Of a DNA stretch of 56,447 bases, positions 36,095 through 46,404 are shown one piece after another. The DNA is taken from contig NZ_VZPF01000027.1 of assembly GCF_008801695.1 (NCBI RefSeq), positions 1 to 56,447 on the forward strand. Direction: 5' to 3'. The position numbers and the translations under genes were made by a program. The stretch's first letter is position 1. Every line of letters begins with the position of its first letter. The notes under the pieces were generated by a model, which was not told the origin of the DNA, made no database searches, and saw only the letters and a list, made by a program, of their open reading frames with translations. The stretch is from Pantoea stewartii subsp. stewartii. Its GTDB lineage: Bacteria > Pseudomonadota > Gammaproteobacteria > Enterobacterales > Enterobacteriaceae.

Positions 36095-36703
36095 GACAGG
36101 TCACTTACTGAGTTAAAAAACACAAGTATGTGACCGAATTGGCTTTGCTGCCATTTTATTGCCGGTAAACATTCTTAAAAGCCTGATTAACGAAGCGGTA
36201 AATGTTGCTGATTTTTTCGCGTTCTGCTCTCCCCCTTTATAAAAGATGGCGAAACGAATTCATTCATCCCTGACGATGATGCCCTTCTTAACGCAATCCG
36301 GTCTGCCCGATGCACGCCATAAAACGACAGTGCACAAACCGCTTTTGTCGCCTGATGGCAGCTCATCGCGGCGGTCGACAGCGCCGTGCATCGTACGCAC
36401 CTTGTTGCCGGCCCCGACGTAAAGGATCGGCCACTCGCTCGTACGCGGAAAGAGGAACATCGTTTCTTCAGTCTGGATCACATTACCGGGTTATTTTGTT
36501 GCACTAGTGTGATGCAAGTTTCAATTACGTTGCACCTCGATTGCGCTTAATTTATCGGCAGGCTATCAACTCCACCATTCCGTTGCACATAATCACCTGA
36601 CGTGGCTGTTTTTTAACAGGCCAGGGCAAACTGGCATGCATTGTGCTTGTTACTTAAATAACAACATTGCGAGCAATGACAGCCAGGTAACATTGAGGAC
36701 GAC
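36095..36703. other. Gap between the MITE-split gene and the rpiR-type regulator
   Basis: Over 600 bp with little coding. A minus-strand frame at 36260-36460 (66 residues, from MFLFPRTSEWPILYVGAGN) is open and G/C-rich but has no good ribosome site, so it is only a possible small gene or a gene remnant. A clear palindrome precedes the regulator gene. Confidence 0.35.
36647..36664. promoter_or_regulatory. 18-bp palindromic operator candidate
   Basis: TTGTTACTTAAATAACAA has perfect 6-bp arms (TTGTTA and TAACAA) around a near-symmetric TTAA centre. It lies about 40 bp before the RpiR-type regulator start and is probably the site through which the regulator controls itself and the dipeptide operon. 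Confidence 0.6.
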
Positions 36704-37570
36704 ATGAGCGCTCACACCGAACTGCTGAAAAAAATCGAGGCTGCCATTAGTCAGCAAACGCCCAGCGAAAAACGGATAAGTTCGTGGCTGCTCAGCCATT
36801 CCGAACAAATCCCCTTTGAAACGGCGGACAGCATTGCCCAGGCGACCGGCACCAGCGGAATTACTGTCGGGCGTTATTTGCGCAAGCTGGGATTTAAAAA
36901 TCTTGATGATGTGAAAAACCTGCTGCGCGATGTGCCCAATACGCCGTACAAGCAATGGGGCGTAATTGACCGCCTTGATTCATGGGAGCAGCAACGCACG
37001 CTGCCGGATCCGGCCAGCCAGTCACTACAAATGGAGTTAGAGGCTATCCGCTATGTCTACCAACTGGCGCAGACGGAGACCTTTCGCCATATCAGCCAGC
37101 AAATAGCCGAGGCCGAAACCGTCATCGTGTTGGGGATTCAGTCCACCCGGGGCATCGCGAACACCTTCTTCAGTCATCTGGAATATCTGCGACCGCGCGT
37201 GACCTATGCCGATGGCAGCTCGGGCAGTTGGCTGGAGTCGCTGAACTCCGAGTCGTCAAAGCCTTACGTCATTCTTACGGATACGCGAGCCTATTCCACC
37301 GTAGCAAGACAGTTTTGTCGGGTCGCCACCGCACGTGGCGTGTCGATGGCGCTGGTTACCGATATCTGGTGTCCGTGGGCCCGGGATTATCCGGTGGATT
37401 TACTCCAGGTAAAAACGGACACCGCCAATTTTTGGGATTCGCTGGCCCCCATCAGTTGCCTTTTCAACCTTCTGCTGTCTGCAGTTGTCGAACGCCTTGG
37501 CCCCGCGCTTTCTCAGCGCCTGGCACAAAACCGACTGTTGCAGCAGGAATTTGGTCAGTTTGAACATTGA
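36704..37570 (+). CDS. MurR/RpiR-family transcriptional regulator of the D-Ala-D-Ala operon
   Basis: The 288-residue regulator has the RpiR helix-turn-helix (TADSIAQATGTSGITVGRYLRKLGF, about residues 40-64) and a SIS domain (ETVIVLGIQSTRGIANTFF around residues 136-154). It is the first gene of a run of same-strand genes with short gaps (18 bp to ddpX), suggesting that it senses a ligand tied to D-Ala-D-Ala or cell-wall turnover. The ligand is not known. A palindrome at 36647-36664 is its likely operator. Confidence 0.88.
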   Translation: MSAHTELLKKIEAAISQQTPSEKRISSWLLSHSEQIPFETADSIAQATGTSGITVGRYLRKLGFKNLDDVKNLLRDVPNTPYKQWGVIDRLDSWEQQRTLPDPASQSLQMELEAIRYVYQLAQTETFRHISQQIAEAETVIVLGIQSTRGIANTFFSHLEYLRPRVTYADGSSGSWLESLNSESSKPYVILTDTRAYSTVARQFCRVATARGVSMALVTDIWCPWARDYPVDLLQVKTDTANFWDSLAPISCLFNLLLSAVVERLGPALSQRLAQNRLLQQEFGQFEH

Positions 37571-37588
37571 TAAAACAGGGATTACAGA

Positions 37589-38173
37589 ATGATGCAGGAA
37601 ACAGAGCTGGTCGATATCGCAGTGGCCTTTCCGGCGCTGACTATCGATCTGAAATATGCCACCGCCGATAACATCACGGGCCTGCCCATCTACAGCGTAG
37701 CCCGCTGCCTGCTGCATCCCGATGCCGCCGTCGCGCTGGAGAAAAGTATTGCTATTGCCAGCGTGGCGGGTTTTACGCTGCTGGTGCTGGACGCCTATCG
37801 CCCACAAAAAGCGCAGGAGCTGCTTTGGCACGCCTGTCCTGATCAGAATTACGTCGTGCCTTTATCGCAAGGCTCGAATCACAGCCGTGGCACCGCGATT
37901 GATGTCACGCTAATCGATGCTGACGGGCACATTCTGGATATGGGAACCGGGTTTGATGAAATGCAGGCGCTATCGCACCCCTACCATCCCGACGTGCCGC
38001 TGGCTGCTCAGCGCAACAGGCTACTGCTTAATGCCGTGATGTTTGGCGGTGGCTTTACTGGCATTGCGACCGAATGGTGGCATTTCGAGTTACCGGAAGC
38101 GGCCCGTTATCCGCTGATTAACGATGTTTTCACCTGCATATCCCCAGCCCAGACTGACGGAGTTTTACCATGA
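37589..38173 (+). CDS. ddpX: D-alanyl-D-alanine dipeptidase DdpX
   Basis: The 194-residue zinc dipeptidase belongs to the VanX/DdpX family (E. coli DdpX is 193) and hydrolyses free D-Ala-D-Ala. Zinc ligands are in SNHSRGTAIDVTL and EWWHFE; the catalytic arginine is in LDAYRPQ. There is no signal peptide, so it works in the cytoplasm, as in E. coli DdpX. It overlaps the next gene by 4 bp (ATGA), so translation is coupled to the transporter. Confidence 0.93.
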   Translation: MMQETELVDIAVAFPALTIDLKYATADNITGLPIYSVARCLLHPDAAVALEKSIAIASVAGFTLLVLDAYRPQKAQELLWHACPDQNYVVPLSQGSNHSRGTAIDVTLIDADGHILDMGTGFDEMQALSHPYHPDVPLAAQRNRLLLNAVMFGGGFTGIATEWWHFELPEAARYPLINDVFTCISPAQTDGVLP

Positions 38174-39735
38174 CAATGACGCACACAGCACCCCGTTATT
38201 TTCGCCCTTTGTTACTTGCTATTACCCTCGCGGCCACGACGACATCCGTGCTGGCTGCGGTACCGAAAGACATGCTGGTGATCGGAAAAGCGGCCGATCC
38301 GCAGACGCTGGATCCGGCGGTGACGATTGATAACAATGACTGGACCGTTACGTATCCTGCCTACCAGCGCCTGATCAAATACAAAACAGAAGACGGTAAA
38401 GGCACCACGGAGATCGAGGGCGATCTGGCTCAAAGCTGGCAGAGTAGTGACGATGGCAAGGTCTGGACGTTTACGCTACGTCCGGATGCCGCGTTTGCCG
38501 ATGGCTCACCCGTGAATGCTGAGGCGGTTAAGCTCTCTTTTGAGCGTCTGATGCGTATCAAACAAGGCCCGTCGGAAGCCTTTCCAGCCGACATGAAAGT
38601 CGAGGTAGTCGATCCGCATACCGTGCGTTTCACGCTGAACACCCCGTTCGCACCGTTTCTTTATACGCTCGCGAATGACGGCGCGTCCATTATTAACCCT
38701 GCCGTGCTGAAAGCGAACGCCGCCGATGATGCGCGCGGCTATCTGGCCGAGCATACCGCAGGATCCGGTGCCTATATGCTGCAACGCTGGCAGAAAGGTC
38801 AGCAGCTGGTGCTGGTGCCTAACCCGCACTTTACGGGGCCTAAACCGGCCTTTAAGCGCGTTTCCGTGAAAATTATCAGCGAAAGCTCTGCCCGTCGTTT
38901 GCAGCTGGCAAAAGGCGATGTCGATATTGCCGATGCGTTACCGGTAGACCAGTTCGCCGCGCTGAAGAAGCAAGGTGACGTCACCGTCATGGATTATCCC
39001 GCCCTGCGTGTGACCTACCTCTATCTGAACAACAGCAAAGCACCGCTGAATCAGCCTGATTTACGCAGAGCGATCTCCTGGGCGACCGACTACCAGGGCA
39101 TGGTACAGGGCATTCTGGGCGGCAACGGTAAACAGATGCGCGGTCCGATTCCGGAAGGCATGTGGGGCTATGATCCTCAGGCCATGCAGTACAGCTTTAA
39201 CATGGATAAAGCCAGGGCTGAACTGGCTAAACTGCCCAGCAAACCGCAGACCTTGTCCTTTCTCTATTCGGACAACGATCCAAACTGGGAGCCGATTGCC
39301 CTTTCCATGCAGGCCAATCTGAAGACGCTGGGCATCAACGTTAAGCTGGAAAAACTGGCCAACGCCACCATGCGCGAGCGTATCGGTAAAGCGGACTATG
39401 ACATTGCCATTGGCAACTGGAGCCCGGATTTTGCCGATCCCTACATGTTCATGAACTACTGGTTTGAATCAGACAAAAAAGGTCTGCCCGGCAACCGCTC
39501 TTTTTATTCCAATCCGGCGGTCGATGCGCTGCTGAAGAAAGCGGTTTCCACGACCAGTCAGGCTGAACGGACCCGCGATTACCAGCAGGCCGAGCAGATC
39601 GTGATTAACGATGCGGCTTACGTGTATTTATTCCAGAAAAATTATCAGGTTGCGATGAATAAGTCGGTTAAAGGCTACGTGTTTAATCCGATGCTGGAGC
39701 AAATCTTTAACCTCGCCACCATGCATAAAGAATAA
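38170..39735 (+). CDS. Periplasmic peptide-binding protein, DdpA/DppA type
   Basis: The 521-residue protein is an SBP_bac_5 family solute-binding protein with a signal peptide (PLLLAITLAATTTSVLA, cleavage near residue 33). The mature part begins with KDMLVIGKAADPQTLDPAVT, the usual start of peptide-binding proteins. Linked to ddpX and a D-amino-acid dehydrogenase, its ligand is probably D-Ala-D-Ala or another D-amino-acid peptide; this is inferred from context. Confidence 0.9.
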   Translation: MTMTHTAPRYFRPLLLAITLAATTTSVLAAVPKDMLVIGKAADPQTLDPAVTIDNNDWTVTYPAYQRLIKYKTEDGKGTTEIEGDLAQSWQSSDDGKVWTFTLRPDAAFADGSPVNAEAVKLSFERLMRIKQGPSEAFPADMKVEVVDPHTVRFTLNTPFAPFLYTLANDGASIINPAVLKANAADDARGYLAEHTAGSGAYMLQRWQKGQQLVLVPNPHFTGPKPAFKRVSVKIISESSARRLQLAKGDVDIADALPVDQFAALKKQGDVTVMDYPALRVTYLYLNNSKAPLNQPDLRRAISWATDYQGMVQGILGGNGKQMRGPIPEGMWGYDPQAMQYSFNMDKARAELAKLPSKPQTLSFLYSDNDPNWEPIALSMQANLKTLGINVKLEKLANATMRERIGKADYDIAIGNWSPDFADPYMFMNYWFESDKKGLPGNRSFYSNPAVDALLKKAVSTTSQAERTRDYQQAEQIVINDAAYVYLFQKNYQVAMNKSVKGYVFNPMLEQIFNLATMHKE

Positions 39736-39786
39736 CAACCTTCACGCCCGTTCACGCAGGGCCTGCCTGGCCCTGCTGAGGAAGAC

Positions 39787-40806
39787 ATGATGAGTTACTG
39801 GAGTCTGTTAAGACAGCGTAGCTGGGGACTGCTGTTGGTCGTCGCTGGCGTCTGCGTCATTACGTTTATTATTTCGCATCTTATTCCCGGGGATCCGGCC
39901 AGGCTGCTGGCCGGCGATCGTGCCAGTGATGAAATTGTCCAACACATCCGCCAGCAGTTAGGGCTGGACTTACCGCTGTGGCAACAATTTATCCGTTATG
40001 TACAGCAACTTTTGCATGGCGATCTGGGCACCTCGATCCGCACAGGCCGCCCGGTGTTAGATGATTTGCGGGCATTCTTTCCCGCCACGCTGGAGCTGGC
40101 CTTTTGTGCGCTGTTGATCGCGCTGCTGGTCGGCGTGCCGCTGGGCGTGCTTTCTGCCGTTTATCGCAACCGCTGGCTTGATCATCTGGTGCGTCTGCTG
40201 GCGCTGACCGGTATTTCGATCCCGGCGTTCTGGCTGGGACTGGGTGCCATCGTCCTGTTTTATGGCAAGTTGAACCTGCTGCCCGGCGGCGGACGCCTGG
40301 ATGACTGGCTTGATCCATCCACACGCATCACCGGTTTCTACCTGGTTGATGCCTTGCTGGAGGGCAATACTGAGGTCTTTATGAACGCCCTGCAGCATCT
40401 GATTTTGCCTGCCACCACGCTGGCCTTTGTCCATCTGGGCATCGTGGCGCGTCAGATTCGCTCGGCCATGCTGGAACAGTTAAGCGAAGACTATATTCGC
40501 ACTGCGCTGGCGAGCGGACTGCCTAAGTTTACTATCGTCGTGCGCTATGCCCTGCCCAACGCCCTGATCCCCTCTGTGACCGTGCTGGGGCTGGCCCTGG
40601 GTGACCTGCTGTATGGTGCCGTCCTGACCGAAACCGTGTTTGCCTGGCCCGGTATGGGCGCGTACGTGGTGTCCTCGATTCAGGCACTCGATTTTCCCGC
40701 CGTGATGGGTTTTGCCATCGTCGTGTCCTTTGCGTACGTGCTGGTCAACCTGTTTGTGGATCTTCTTTATCTGTGGATTGACCCGCGCATGGGTCGGGGA
40801 GCGTAA
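39787..40806 (+). CDS. Peptide ABC transporter permease, DdpB/DppB type
   Basis: The 339-residue permease has six membrane helices and the N-terminal FIISHLIPGDPARLL segment typical of DppB-type subunits. The EAA-like loop lies near DYIRTALASGLPKFTIVVRY. The start ATG at 39787 follows GAGGAAG; a second ATG is one codon later. It lies within the transporter operon. Confidence 0.92.
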   Translation: MMSYWSLLRQRSWGLLLVVAGVCVITFIISHLIPGDPARLLAGDRASDEIVQHIRQQLGLDLPLWQQFIRYVQQLLHGDLGTSIRTGRPVLDDLRAFFPATLELAFCALLIALLVGVPLGVLSAVYRNRWLDHLVRLLALTGISIPAFWLGLGAIVLFYGKLNLLPGGGRLDDWLDPSTRITGFYLVDALLEGNTEVFMNALQHLILPATTLAFVHLGIVARQIRSAMLEQLSEDYIRTALASGLPKFTIVVRYALPNALIPSVTVLGLALGDLLYGAVLTETVFAWPGMGAYVVSSIQALDFPAVMGFAIVVSFAYVLVNLFVDLLYLWIDPRMGRGA

Positions 40807-40809
40807 CGC

Positions 40810-41703
40810 ATGATGATGACGCAAGAACAGCCTGCTGTACGTCAGGCGAAACCCACGCTTCTCGTCTGGAAGCGTCGCCTCTGGATGGTGCGTAAAAGTC
40901 CACTGACCCTGCTGGGGGCCGCCATTATTGTCCTGATGCTGGGATTGATGGTGTTCTCGCCCTGGCTGGTGCCCCACGATCCGAATGCCATCAGTTTGAC
41001 CGACCGTCTTCAGCCGCCCAGTGCTGCGCACTGGTTTGGCACCGATGAAGTGGGCCGGGATCTGTTTAGTCGCGTGTTGGTCGGCAGCCAGCAGTCTGTC
41101 GCGGCCGGACTGGCCGTGGTGTTGCTGGCGGGCATCAGCGGTTCATTACTGGGCTGTCTGTCCGGTGTTCTGGGCGGTCGCAGCGATGCGCTCATTATGC
41201 GTCTGATGGACATCATGCTGTCTATCCCTTCGCTGGTGCTGACCATGGCGCTGGCCGCGGCGCTGGGACCGAGCCTGTTTAACGCCATGCTCGCCATCGC
41301 CATTGTGCGTATTCCTTTTTACGTCCGGCTGGCACGCGGTCAGACGTTGATTGTCAGACAGCATACCTTTGTCGAAGCCGCCAAAACCTTTGGTGCCTCG
41401 CGCTGGCATCTGATTAGCTGGCATATCCTGCGTAATGCACTGCCGCCGCTGGTGGTACAGGCCTCGCTGGATATCGGCAGCGCCATTCTGATGGCCGCGA
41501 CGCTGGGCTTCATTGGCTTAGGCGCGCAGCAACCGACCGCTGAATGGGGCGCGATGGTAGCGAACGGGCGCAACTACGTGCTGGACCAGTGGTGGTACTG
41601 CACCTTCCCCGGCGCGGCGATCTTAATCACCGCCGTTGGATTCAATTTGTTTGGCGATGGGATTCAGGATCTGCTGGATCCGAAAGCAGGAGGACGTCAC
41701 TGA
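40810..41703 (+). CDS. Peptide ABC transporter permease, DdpC/DppC type
   Basis: The 297-residue second permease subunit has the DppC-family features: LVPHDPNAISL, DRLQPPSAAHWFGTDEVGRD and the EAA motif in VEAAKTFGASRWHLISWHIL. It follows the first permease after 3 bp and its stop overlaps the ATPase start by 1 bp. Confidence 0.92.
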   Translation: MMMTQEQPAVRQAKPTLLVWKRRLWMVRKSPLTLLGAAIIVLMLGLMVFSPWLVPHDPNAISLTDRLQPPSAAHWFGTDEVGRDLFSRVLVGSQQSVAAGLAVVLLAGISGSLLGCLSGVLGGRSDALIMRLMDIMLSIPSLVLTMALAAALGPSLFNAMLAIAIVRIPFYVRLARGQTLIVRQHTFVEAAKTFGASRWHLISWHILRNALPPLVVQASLDIGSAILMAATLGFIGLGAQQPTAEWGAMVANGRNYVLDQWWYCTFPGAAILITAVGFNLFGDGIQDLLDPKAGGRH

Positions 41704-42689
41704 TGCAAGAGAGAATCCTGACGATTGAGGATTTACGCCTCAGTTTCCCGGTCTATCAGGGCGAGGTGAATGTGCTGAACAATGTGTCCATGCACATTAA
41801 CCGTGGTGAAATTGTCGGCGTAGTCGGGGAGTCCGGTTCGGGGAAATCGGTCACCGCCATGCTGGCGATGCGGCTGATTCCCGAACACAGCTATCAGATC
41901 AAAAGCGGCAAACTGGAACTGGCGGGACAGAATGTCCTGACCGCCAGTGAGGCCGCGATGCGTAAAATGCGCGGCAATCGCGTTGCCATGATCTTTCAGG
42001 AACCCATGACCGCCCTGAATCCCACTCGCCGCATCGGCAAGCAGATGGTAGATGTCATTCGACAACATCGTCCCGTGTCAGCCCGTGAGGCCAACGCACG
42101 GGCGCTTGCGCTGTTGGGCGATATGCAAATCGCGGACGCAAAGAACGTGATGGCGCGCTATCCCTTCGAGCTTTCCGGCGGCATGCGTCAGCGTGTCATG
42201 ATCGCCCTGGCCTTTTCCTGTGAACCCGATCTGCTGATTGCCGATGAACCCACGACCGCGCTGGATGTCACCGTACAGCGTCAGGTACTGCGCCTGTTAA
42301 AACAAAAAGCGGAGGCAACGGGCACGGCGGTGCTGTTTATCAGCCACGATATGGCGGTGGTTTCGCAGTTGTGCGACCGGATTTACGTCATGTACGCCGG
42401 CGCAGTCATTGAAAGCGGCATGACAGAAACCGTCATGCATTCACCGAGCCATCCCTATTCCATTGGCCTGCTTGCCTGCTCGCCCGATGCCAGCGAACCG
42501 CGCGCCCCGTTGGCGTCCATTTCCGGCACCGTCCCCAACCTGACCTGCCTGCCCTCGGGCTGTGCGTTTCGCGAGCGCTGCTTCGCGGCAGGCGAACGCT
42601 GCACCCGCGCACCACGTTTACAGGCAACGGGCAACGCTGCCCAGCAGGTAGCCTGCTGGTATCCACAACAGGAGACGCGCCATGTCTGA
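41703..42689 (+). CDS. Peptide ABC transporter ATP-binding protein, DdpD/DppD type
   Basis: The 328-residue ATPase has Walker A GESGSGKSV, signature LSGGMRQR, Walker B LLIADEPTTALD and the H-loop SHDMAVV. The C-terminal oligopeptide-transporter extension carries the Fe-S-type cysteines CLPSGCAFRERC. The start at 41703 (TGATG overlap with the permease stop) is chosen over an upstream ATG because homologues begin at MQERIL. Confidence 0.94.
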   Translation: MQERILTIEDLRLSFPVYQGEVNVLNNVSMHINRGEIVGVVGESGSGKSVTAMLAMRLIPEHSYQIKSGKLELAGQNVLTASEAAMRKMRGNRVAMIFQEPMTALNPTRRIGKQMVDVIRQHRPVSAREANARALALLGDMQIADAKNVMARYPFELSGGMRQRVMIALAFSCEPDLLIADEPTTALDVTVQRQVLRLLKQKAEATGTAVLFISHDMAVVSQLCDRIYVMYAGAVIESGMTETVMHSPSHPYSIGLLACSPDASEPRAPLASISGTVPNLTCLPSGCAFRERCFAAGERCTRAPRLQATGNAAQQVACWYPQQETRHV

Positions 42690-43632
42690 TGCTCTGCTCA
42701 CGCTACAAAACGTACACGTTGCCTTTCCTGCGAAGAAGAACTGGCGTGGCAAAGTGACGGAACGGGTTCATGCACTGAATGGCCTGGATATCCAGGTCAG
42801 ACAGGGCGAAACGCTGGGCATTGTCGGTGAATCCGGTTGCGGCAAAAGCACCCTGGCGAAACTGTTGATGGGCATGCTGAGTCCGACAACGGGTCAGCTT
42901 GACCTGGCCACCGCCGCTGGCGGAGGCCAGGAACGTCGCATGCAAATGGTCTTTCAGGATCCGCTCTCGTCACTGGATCCCCGCCTGCCGGTCTGGCGTA
43001 TCATGACCGAACCGGTCTGGATTCAGTCACGCGCGTCAGAAAAAACGCGACGCGCCCTGGCTGAATCCCTGGCCCGTCAGGTGGGGATTCGCCCGGAATA
43101 CCTGGACCGTCCACCGCATGCGTTTTCCGGCGGTCAGCGTCAACGCATTGCCATCGCCCGGGCACTGTCCTCCCAACCCGACATCATTGTGCTGGATGAA
43201 CCTACCTCGGCACTGGATATTTCTGTCCAGGCGCAGATTCTGAACCTGCTGGTGGAACTGCAACAGCAGTACAATCTGACGTATATCCTGATCTCTCACA
43301 ACGTCTCGGTCGTCCGTCACATGAGCGATCGCGTTGCGGTCATGTATCTGGGCCAGATTGTCGAACTGGGCGCGGCTCAGCACGTTCTCGATTCGCCTCA
43401 GCATCCCTATACGCAATTGCTGATGGACTCTGTGCCACGCATTGGCGCGCCGCTGGAGGGGGCTCCCGTCAACACCGAACTACCGGGTAACCGCCACCTG
43501 CCAACCGGCTGTTTCTTTCGCGCTCGCTGTCCGCAGGCAACAAGTGGCTGTGCCACGCCTCAGCCTTTGCGCGTTCAGGATGACGGGCGGGCGGTCAGGT
43601 GCTGGCTGGCCCATAACCTTATGCATGCCTGA
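42682..43632 (+). CDS. Peptide ABC transporter ATP-binding protein, DdpF/DppF type
   Basis: The 316-residue second ATPase has Walker [10 protein letters not shown], signature FSGGQRQR and Walker [13 protein letters not shown], and a C-terminal cysteine cluster ([12 protein letters not shown]). It overlaps the preceding ATPase by 8 bp. It completes a five-gene peptide importer. Confidence 0.94.
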   Translation: MSDALLTLQNVHVAFPAKKNWRGKVTERVHALNGLDIQVRQGETLGIVGESGCGKSTLAKLLMGMLSPTTGQLDLATAAGGGQERRMQMVFQDPLSSLDPRLPVWRIMTEPVWIQSRASEKTRRALAESLARQVGIRPEYLDRPPHAFSGGQRQRIAIARALSSQPDIIVLDEPTSALDISVQAQILNLLVELQQQYNLTYILISHNVSVVRHMSDRVAVMYLGQIVELGAAQHVLDSPQHPYTQLLMDSVPRIGAPLEGAPVNTELPGNRHLPTGCFFRARCPQATSGCATPQPLRVQDDGRAVRCWLAHNLMHA

Positions 43633-43703
43633 TTCACAACACATCAAGCGGGTGGCGCAACGCGACCACCTTTTAACGATCACTCTTTCAGGAAGACATT
43701 GCG

Positions 43704-44954
43704 ATGAAAATCATTGTGCTTGGCAGCGGCGTGGTGGGCGTCACCACCGCCTGGTATCTGCAGCAGGCAGGGCATCAGGTCACCGTGATCGAACGCGAAG
43801 CGGGCCCGGCATTGGGTACCAGCGCCGCCAACGCCGGTCAGATCTCGCCTGGCTACGCCGCGCCCTGGGCCGCACCAGGCGTGCCGCTTAAAGCGGTGAA
43901 GTGGATGGTGCAGCGCCATGCGCCCCTTTCGGTACGGCCGGATGGATCTCGCTTCCAGCTGGCCTGGATGATGCAGATGCTGAAAAACTGCAATTCTCAC
44001 AGCTATGCCGTCAATAAAGCCAGGATGGTCAGACTGGCAGAGTACAGCCGTGACTGCATCAGTGCGCTGCGGGCCAGCACAGGAATTGAATATGAAGGAC
44101 GCCAGGGCGGCACCCTGCAGCTGTTTCGCACAGAACAGCAGTTTGAAAACGCAGCGCGTGATATTGCCGTGCTGCAGGAGGCTGGCGTGCCGTATCAACT
44201 GCTTGAAGCCGACCAGCTGGCGACCGTCGAACCTGCACTGGCTGACGTCAAGCACAAGTTGACGGGAGGTTTACGGTTGCCTAACGATGAGACTGGCGAT
44301 TGCCAGCTGTTTACCCAGCGACTTGCCGCCCTGGCGCGCGATGCCGGCGTCACGTTCCGCTTTAACACGCAGGTGGATGCGCTACTGAGCGAAGGTGACA
44401 GGATCAGGGGGATTGTCTGTGGCGATCAGACGCTGACGGCAGACGGGTACGTTATGGCATTTGGCGCTTACTCTACCCAGTTGCTTCGACCACTGATGTA
44501 CATTCCGGTGTATCCGCTGAAAGGCTATTCCCTGACGATTCCCCTCGCCGATGAGGCCGGTGCCCCGGTTTCCACGGTACTGGATGAAACCTATAAAATT
44601 GCCATCACGCGTTTTGATAATCGCATCCGCGTCGGCGGTATGGCGGAAATCGTAGGATACAGCAAAACCCTGCTGCCCGCGAGACGGCAAACGCTTGAGA
44701 TGGTGGTAAACGACCTTTATCCCCGTGGCGGCCGCGTTGAGCAGGCGACCTTCTGGACCGGATTACGGCCGATGACGCCTGACGGCACGCCGATTGTCGG
44801 TCATACACATTTCACCAACCTGTGGCTGAACACAGGACATGGCACGCTGGGCTGGACGATGGCCTGCGGATCCGGCCAGCTGTTAAGTGATGTGATTTCA
44901 GGCAAACAGCCCGAGATTGCGCACGCAGACTATGCGGTTTCACGCTATGCCTGA
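43704..44954 (+). CDS. dadA: D-amino acid dehydrogenase, DadA paralogue
   Basis: The 416-residue flavoprotein closely matches E. coli DadA: the FAD motif [36 protein letters not shown] and the C-terminal [16 protein letters not shown] are present. It oxidises D-alanine to pyruvate with electrons passed to the respiratory chain. It ends the operon, 71 bp after the transporter ATPase, so D-Ala-D-Ala import, hydrolysis and oxidation are encoded together. A standard dadAX locus probably exists elsewhere; this would then be a dedicated copy. Confidence 0.9.
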   Translation: MKIIVLGSGVVGVTTAWYLQQAGHQVTVIEREAGPALGTSAANAGQISPGYAAPWAAPGVPLKAVKWMVQRHAPLSVRPDGSRFQLAWMMQMLKNCNSHSYAVNKARMVRLAEYSRDCISALRASTGIEYEGRQGGTLQLFRTEQQFENAARDIAVLQEAGVPYQLLEADQLATVEPALADVKHKLTGGLRLPNDETGDCQLFTQRLAALARDAGVTFRFNTQVDALLSEGDRIRGIVCGDQTLTADGYVMAFGAYSTQLLRPLMYIPVYPLKGYSLTIPLADEAGAPVSTVLDETYKIAITRFDNRIRVGGMAEIVGYSKTLLPARRQTLEMVVNDLYPRGGRVEQATFWTGLRPMTPDGTPIVGHTHFTNLWLNTGHGTLGWTMACGSGQLLSDVISGKQPEIAHADYAVSRYA

Positions 44955-44978
44955 GCGCGTCACTGATGGCGAAGCTCG

Positions 44979-46169
44979 TTACACGGCCTGCGCGCAAGCC
45001 CAGGCCGAGCTCCAGGCCCACTGGAAATTATAGCCTCCCAGCCAGCCGGTCACGTCAACGACCTCACCGATAAAATAGAGTCCCGGCACGTCACGTGCTT
45101 CCATTGTTTTAGATGACAGCTGAGTCGTATCCACACCGCCCAGCGTGACTTCAGCGGTACGGTAACCCTCCGTGCCGTTGGGCTGCACCTGCCAGTTGTG
45201 CAACGTCTGCACCAGCGCTGACTGCTGCTTGCTGTTCAGCTGCTTCAGCGTGACATCCGGCACCACCTGCATTTCCTGTAAGATTTCGACCAGGCGCTTA
45301 GGCAGAATTTTCGCCAGACTGTTTTTCAGACTCAGATTCGGGTGCGCGTCACGCTGAATCGTGAGGAACGCATCCAGCGGCGTGGCAGGCGAGAGATTGA
45401 CCGAGATAAACTCACTCGGCTGCCAGTAGCTGGAAATCTGCAAGACCGCCGGGCCGGACAGGCCACGATGGGTAAACAGCATCGCCTCTTTGAAGACGGT
45501 GCCGTCTTTCGCTTCGATGCTCGTGTCCAGCGCCACACCGGACAGTGTCTGCAGTTGTTCAAGCAGGGGTTTATGCAGCGTAAAAGGCACCAGGGCGGCA
45601 CGGGTTGGCAACACCGTTAACCCAAACTGCTCGGCCACTTTATAGCCAAACGGTGACGCGCCCAGGCCCGGCATGGAAAGCCCGCCGCTGGCGATGACCA
45701 GCTTCTCTGCCTGTACGCTGCTGCCGTTGAGCTGCAGGACGTAGCCCGCTTCATCGCGGGTTACACTCAGGATTTCGCTGCGCAAACGCAGGGTCACGCG
45801 CCCCTTTTCACACTCGGCGAGCAGGAGATCGACCATCTGCTGCGCAGACTCATCGCAAAACAGTTGCCCCAGCGTTTTCTCGTGCCAGGCAATGCCGTGA
45901 CGATTCACCAGATCGATAAAATCCCATTGGGTATAACGCGCCAGCGCTGACTTACAGAAATGGGGATTATTCGACAGGTAGGCGGCCGGTTCGGTATAGA
46001 GATTGGTGAAATTGCAGCGCCCGCCGCCTGACATTAAAATCTTGCGGCCCGGCTTTTTGCCGTTATCCAGCAGTAATACGCGGCGACCGCGCTGTCCAGC
46101 CTGCGCGGCACAAAAAAGCCCCGCGGCCCCTGCTCCAATCACGATAACGTCAAACTGTTCCACTGCCAT
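44979..46169 (-). CDS. yhiN: NAD(P)/FAD-dependent oxidoreductase YhiN (BaiN/RdsA family)
   Basis: The 396-residue flavoprotein has the N-terminal FAD-binding motif VIGAGAAGLFCAAQAGQRG and the HI0933-family segments GRKILMSGGGRCNFTN and GGLSMPGLGASPFGY. YhiN relatives have been reported as flavin-dependent reductases or dehydratases, but the physiological role is not settled. It is convergent with the dadA paralogue and divergent from pitA, as in E. coli, marking the right-hand core block. Confidence 0.93.
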   Translation of the reverse strand: MAVEQFDVIVIGAGAAGLFCAAQAGQRGRRVLLLDNGKKPGRKILMSGGGRCNFTNLYTEPAAYLSNNPHFCKSALARYTQWDFIDLVNRHGIAWHEKTLGQLFCDESAQQMVDLLLAECEKGRVTLRLRSEILSVTRDEAGYVLQLNGSSVQAEKLVIASGGLSMPGLGASPFGYKVAEQFGLTVLPTRAALVPFTLHKPLLEQLQTLSGVALDTSIEAKDGTVFKEAMLFTHRGLSGPAVLQISSYWQPSEFISVNLSPATPLDAFLTIQRDAHPNLSLKNSLAKILPKRLVEILQEMQVVPDVTLKQLNSKQQSALVQTLHNWQVQPNGTEGYRTAEVTLGGVDTTQLSSKTMEARDVPGLYFIGEVVDVTGWLGGYNFQWAWSSAWACAQAV

Positions 46170-46404
46170 TGTCCACCTGATAAAAGAGGGGCAGATTGTA
46201 GTGATCTGCCTTCGTTGATGCCAGTGTCAAAAAATTGCCGCAATTATGTCATAATGTAACTTTATAATTTTTAAGGAATTTACGCCTTTAAGCTTACAAA
46301 ATTGACACTTTTAAGCCGGTTCAGGTCTATATTTTCCTTTCCCAGACCACATATTGTCGCGGATAATGCGCCGCGTTCATGTCCTCCAAAATGGCGTAAC
46401 GTCT

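Noticed and set aside
36260..36460. Small minus-strand frame (66-73 codons) between the MITE and the RpiR gene
   Set aside because: Open and G/C-rich but without a good ribosome site or recognised homology; mentioned only within the gap entry.
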